NCBI GenBank assembly: GCA_031278255.1
Contig: JAITKU010000121.1
Span: forward strand, 1-6,979
Direction of reading: 5' to 3'
Source of the DNA: Eubacteriales Family XIII. Incertae Sedis bacterium
GTDB lineage: Bacteria > Bacillota > Clostridia > Peptostreptococcales > Anaerovoracaceae
DNA: 6,979 nucleotides
Every line of letters begins with the position of its first letter. Position 1 is the stretch's first letter. Below the pieces are notes generated by a model. It saw only the letters and a program-made list of their open reading frames with translations. It searched no databases and was not told the DNA's origin. Made by a program: the position numbers and the translations under genes. Below, piece by piece: positions 6,630 through 6,979 of the stretch.

Positions 6630-6979
6630 GTGTACACATTCAAACCCGCCACCGACCGCATCCTGAAAATGCGCGAGGCGATCCGGGACAGGGTCCTGCG
6701 TCACGAGTCGGAGCGGGCGCGCATCATGACCGAGGCAAGCAAGAAATACGAAAACGTCACACCGATCATCAGACGTCCGCTCATGCACTATGAACTCTGC
6801 AAACATATGACGCTCTACATCGGCGACGACGAACGCATCGTGGGCGGCAAGGGGCCGCATATGTTCTCGTGTCCGTCTTTCATCGAGCAGTTCCCGCCGA
6901 TCGGCGAATATCACTTTATGTATCAGGGCATAAAGAGCGGCGAATGGAAGATCGGGGACGACGGCCTGTACCACAACCC
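6630..6979 (+). CDS. Second glycyl radical enzyme of the PFL superfamily (GRE2), N-terminal part
   Basis: An open frame of 116 codons running off the window, starting at GTG. It aligns without gaps to the first 72 residues of the enzyme encoded at 1570-4011, with 25 identities by my count. These include the opening (M1, Y2, P6, T8, R10 and KMRE at 13-16), R48-R49, and the closing D66, E68 and IVG at 70-72. This Arg-rich helix leading to an acidic 'DDExIVG' turn is the usual N terminus of PFL-domain glycyl radical enzymes. After residue 72 the sequences differ (GGKGPHMFSCPSFIEQFPP here), so it probably acts on another substrate or forms a different subfamily. The catalytic Cys and the radical Gly lie outside the window and cannot be checked. 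Translation probably depends on read-through of the hairpin just upstream or on a promoter I cannot see. Confidence 0.85.
   Translation, partial: MYTFKPATDRILKMREAIRDRVLRHESERARIMTEASKKYENVTPIIRRPLMHYELCKHMTLYIGDDERIVGGKGPHMFSCPSFIEQFPPIGEYHFMYQGIKSGEWKIGDDGLYHN

Noticed and set aside
6591..6974. A 127-codon frame on the - strand at the right edge
   Set aside because: It overlaps the second glycyl radical enzyme, whose N terminus is clearly homologous to the first.
1..6979. CRISPR array, tRNA, rRNA, insertion sequence or attachment site
   Set aside because: I see no regularly spaced direct repeats, no cloverleaf-like segment, no transposase gene and no flanking terminal repeats.

Overview
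The window reads as chromosomal DNA of a GC-rich, anaerobic, Gram-positive-type bacterium, most likely a gut or sediment Clostridia/Bacillota relative. The evidence is an LPQTG sortase signal on a surface protein, strong AG-rich ribosome binding sites, U-tailed hairpin terminators, and two genes for oxygen-sensitive glycyl radical enzymes. The species cannot be named from the sequence. All supported genes lie on the + strand.

Region 1 (1-1330): the 3' part of a cell-wall-anchored surface protein. It has two tandem DUF11-like repeats of about 138 residues, a Gly/Asn/Thr-rich linker, an LPQTG motif, a membrane segment and a basic tail. A strong intrinsic terminator follows and separates it from everything downstream.

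Region 2 (1330-1569): a roughly 240-base leader without a gene. Its last part (about 1440-1490) is distinctly AT-rich and is the likely promoter and control region of the next gene. It also holds an imperfect inverted repeat.

Region 3 (1570-6979): a probable anaerobic catabolic cluster. In order it has a complete 813-residue glycyl radical enzyme (GRE1), a LysR-family regulator, a GPH-family (MFS_2) cation symporter, a hairpin terminator, and the N-terminal 116 codons of a second glycyl radical enzyme (GRE2), which runs off the window. The two enzymes align without gaps over their first 72 residues (25 identities), so they are paralogues, and they diverge after that. No radical-SAM activating enzyme, which every glycyl radical enzyme needs, is inside the window; one may lie beyond position 6979 or elsewhere. 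The simplest model is import of a polar substrate by the symporter, radical cleavage or elimination by GRE1 and/or GRE2, and control by the LysR protein. The substrate cannot be read from the sequence.

The gap at 4012-4136 (125 bases) holds no gene and no convincing terminator. The gap at 5076-5111 holds only an AT-rich stretch and the ribosome binding site of the symporter gene.
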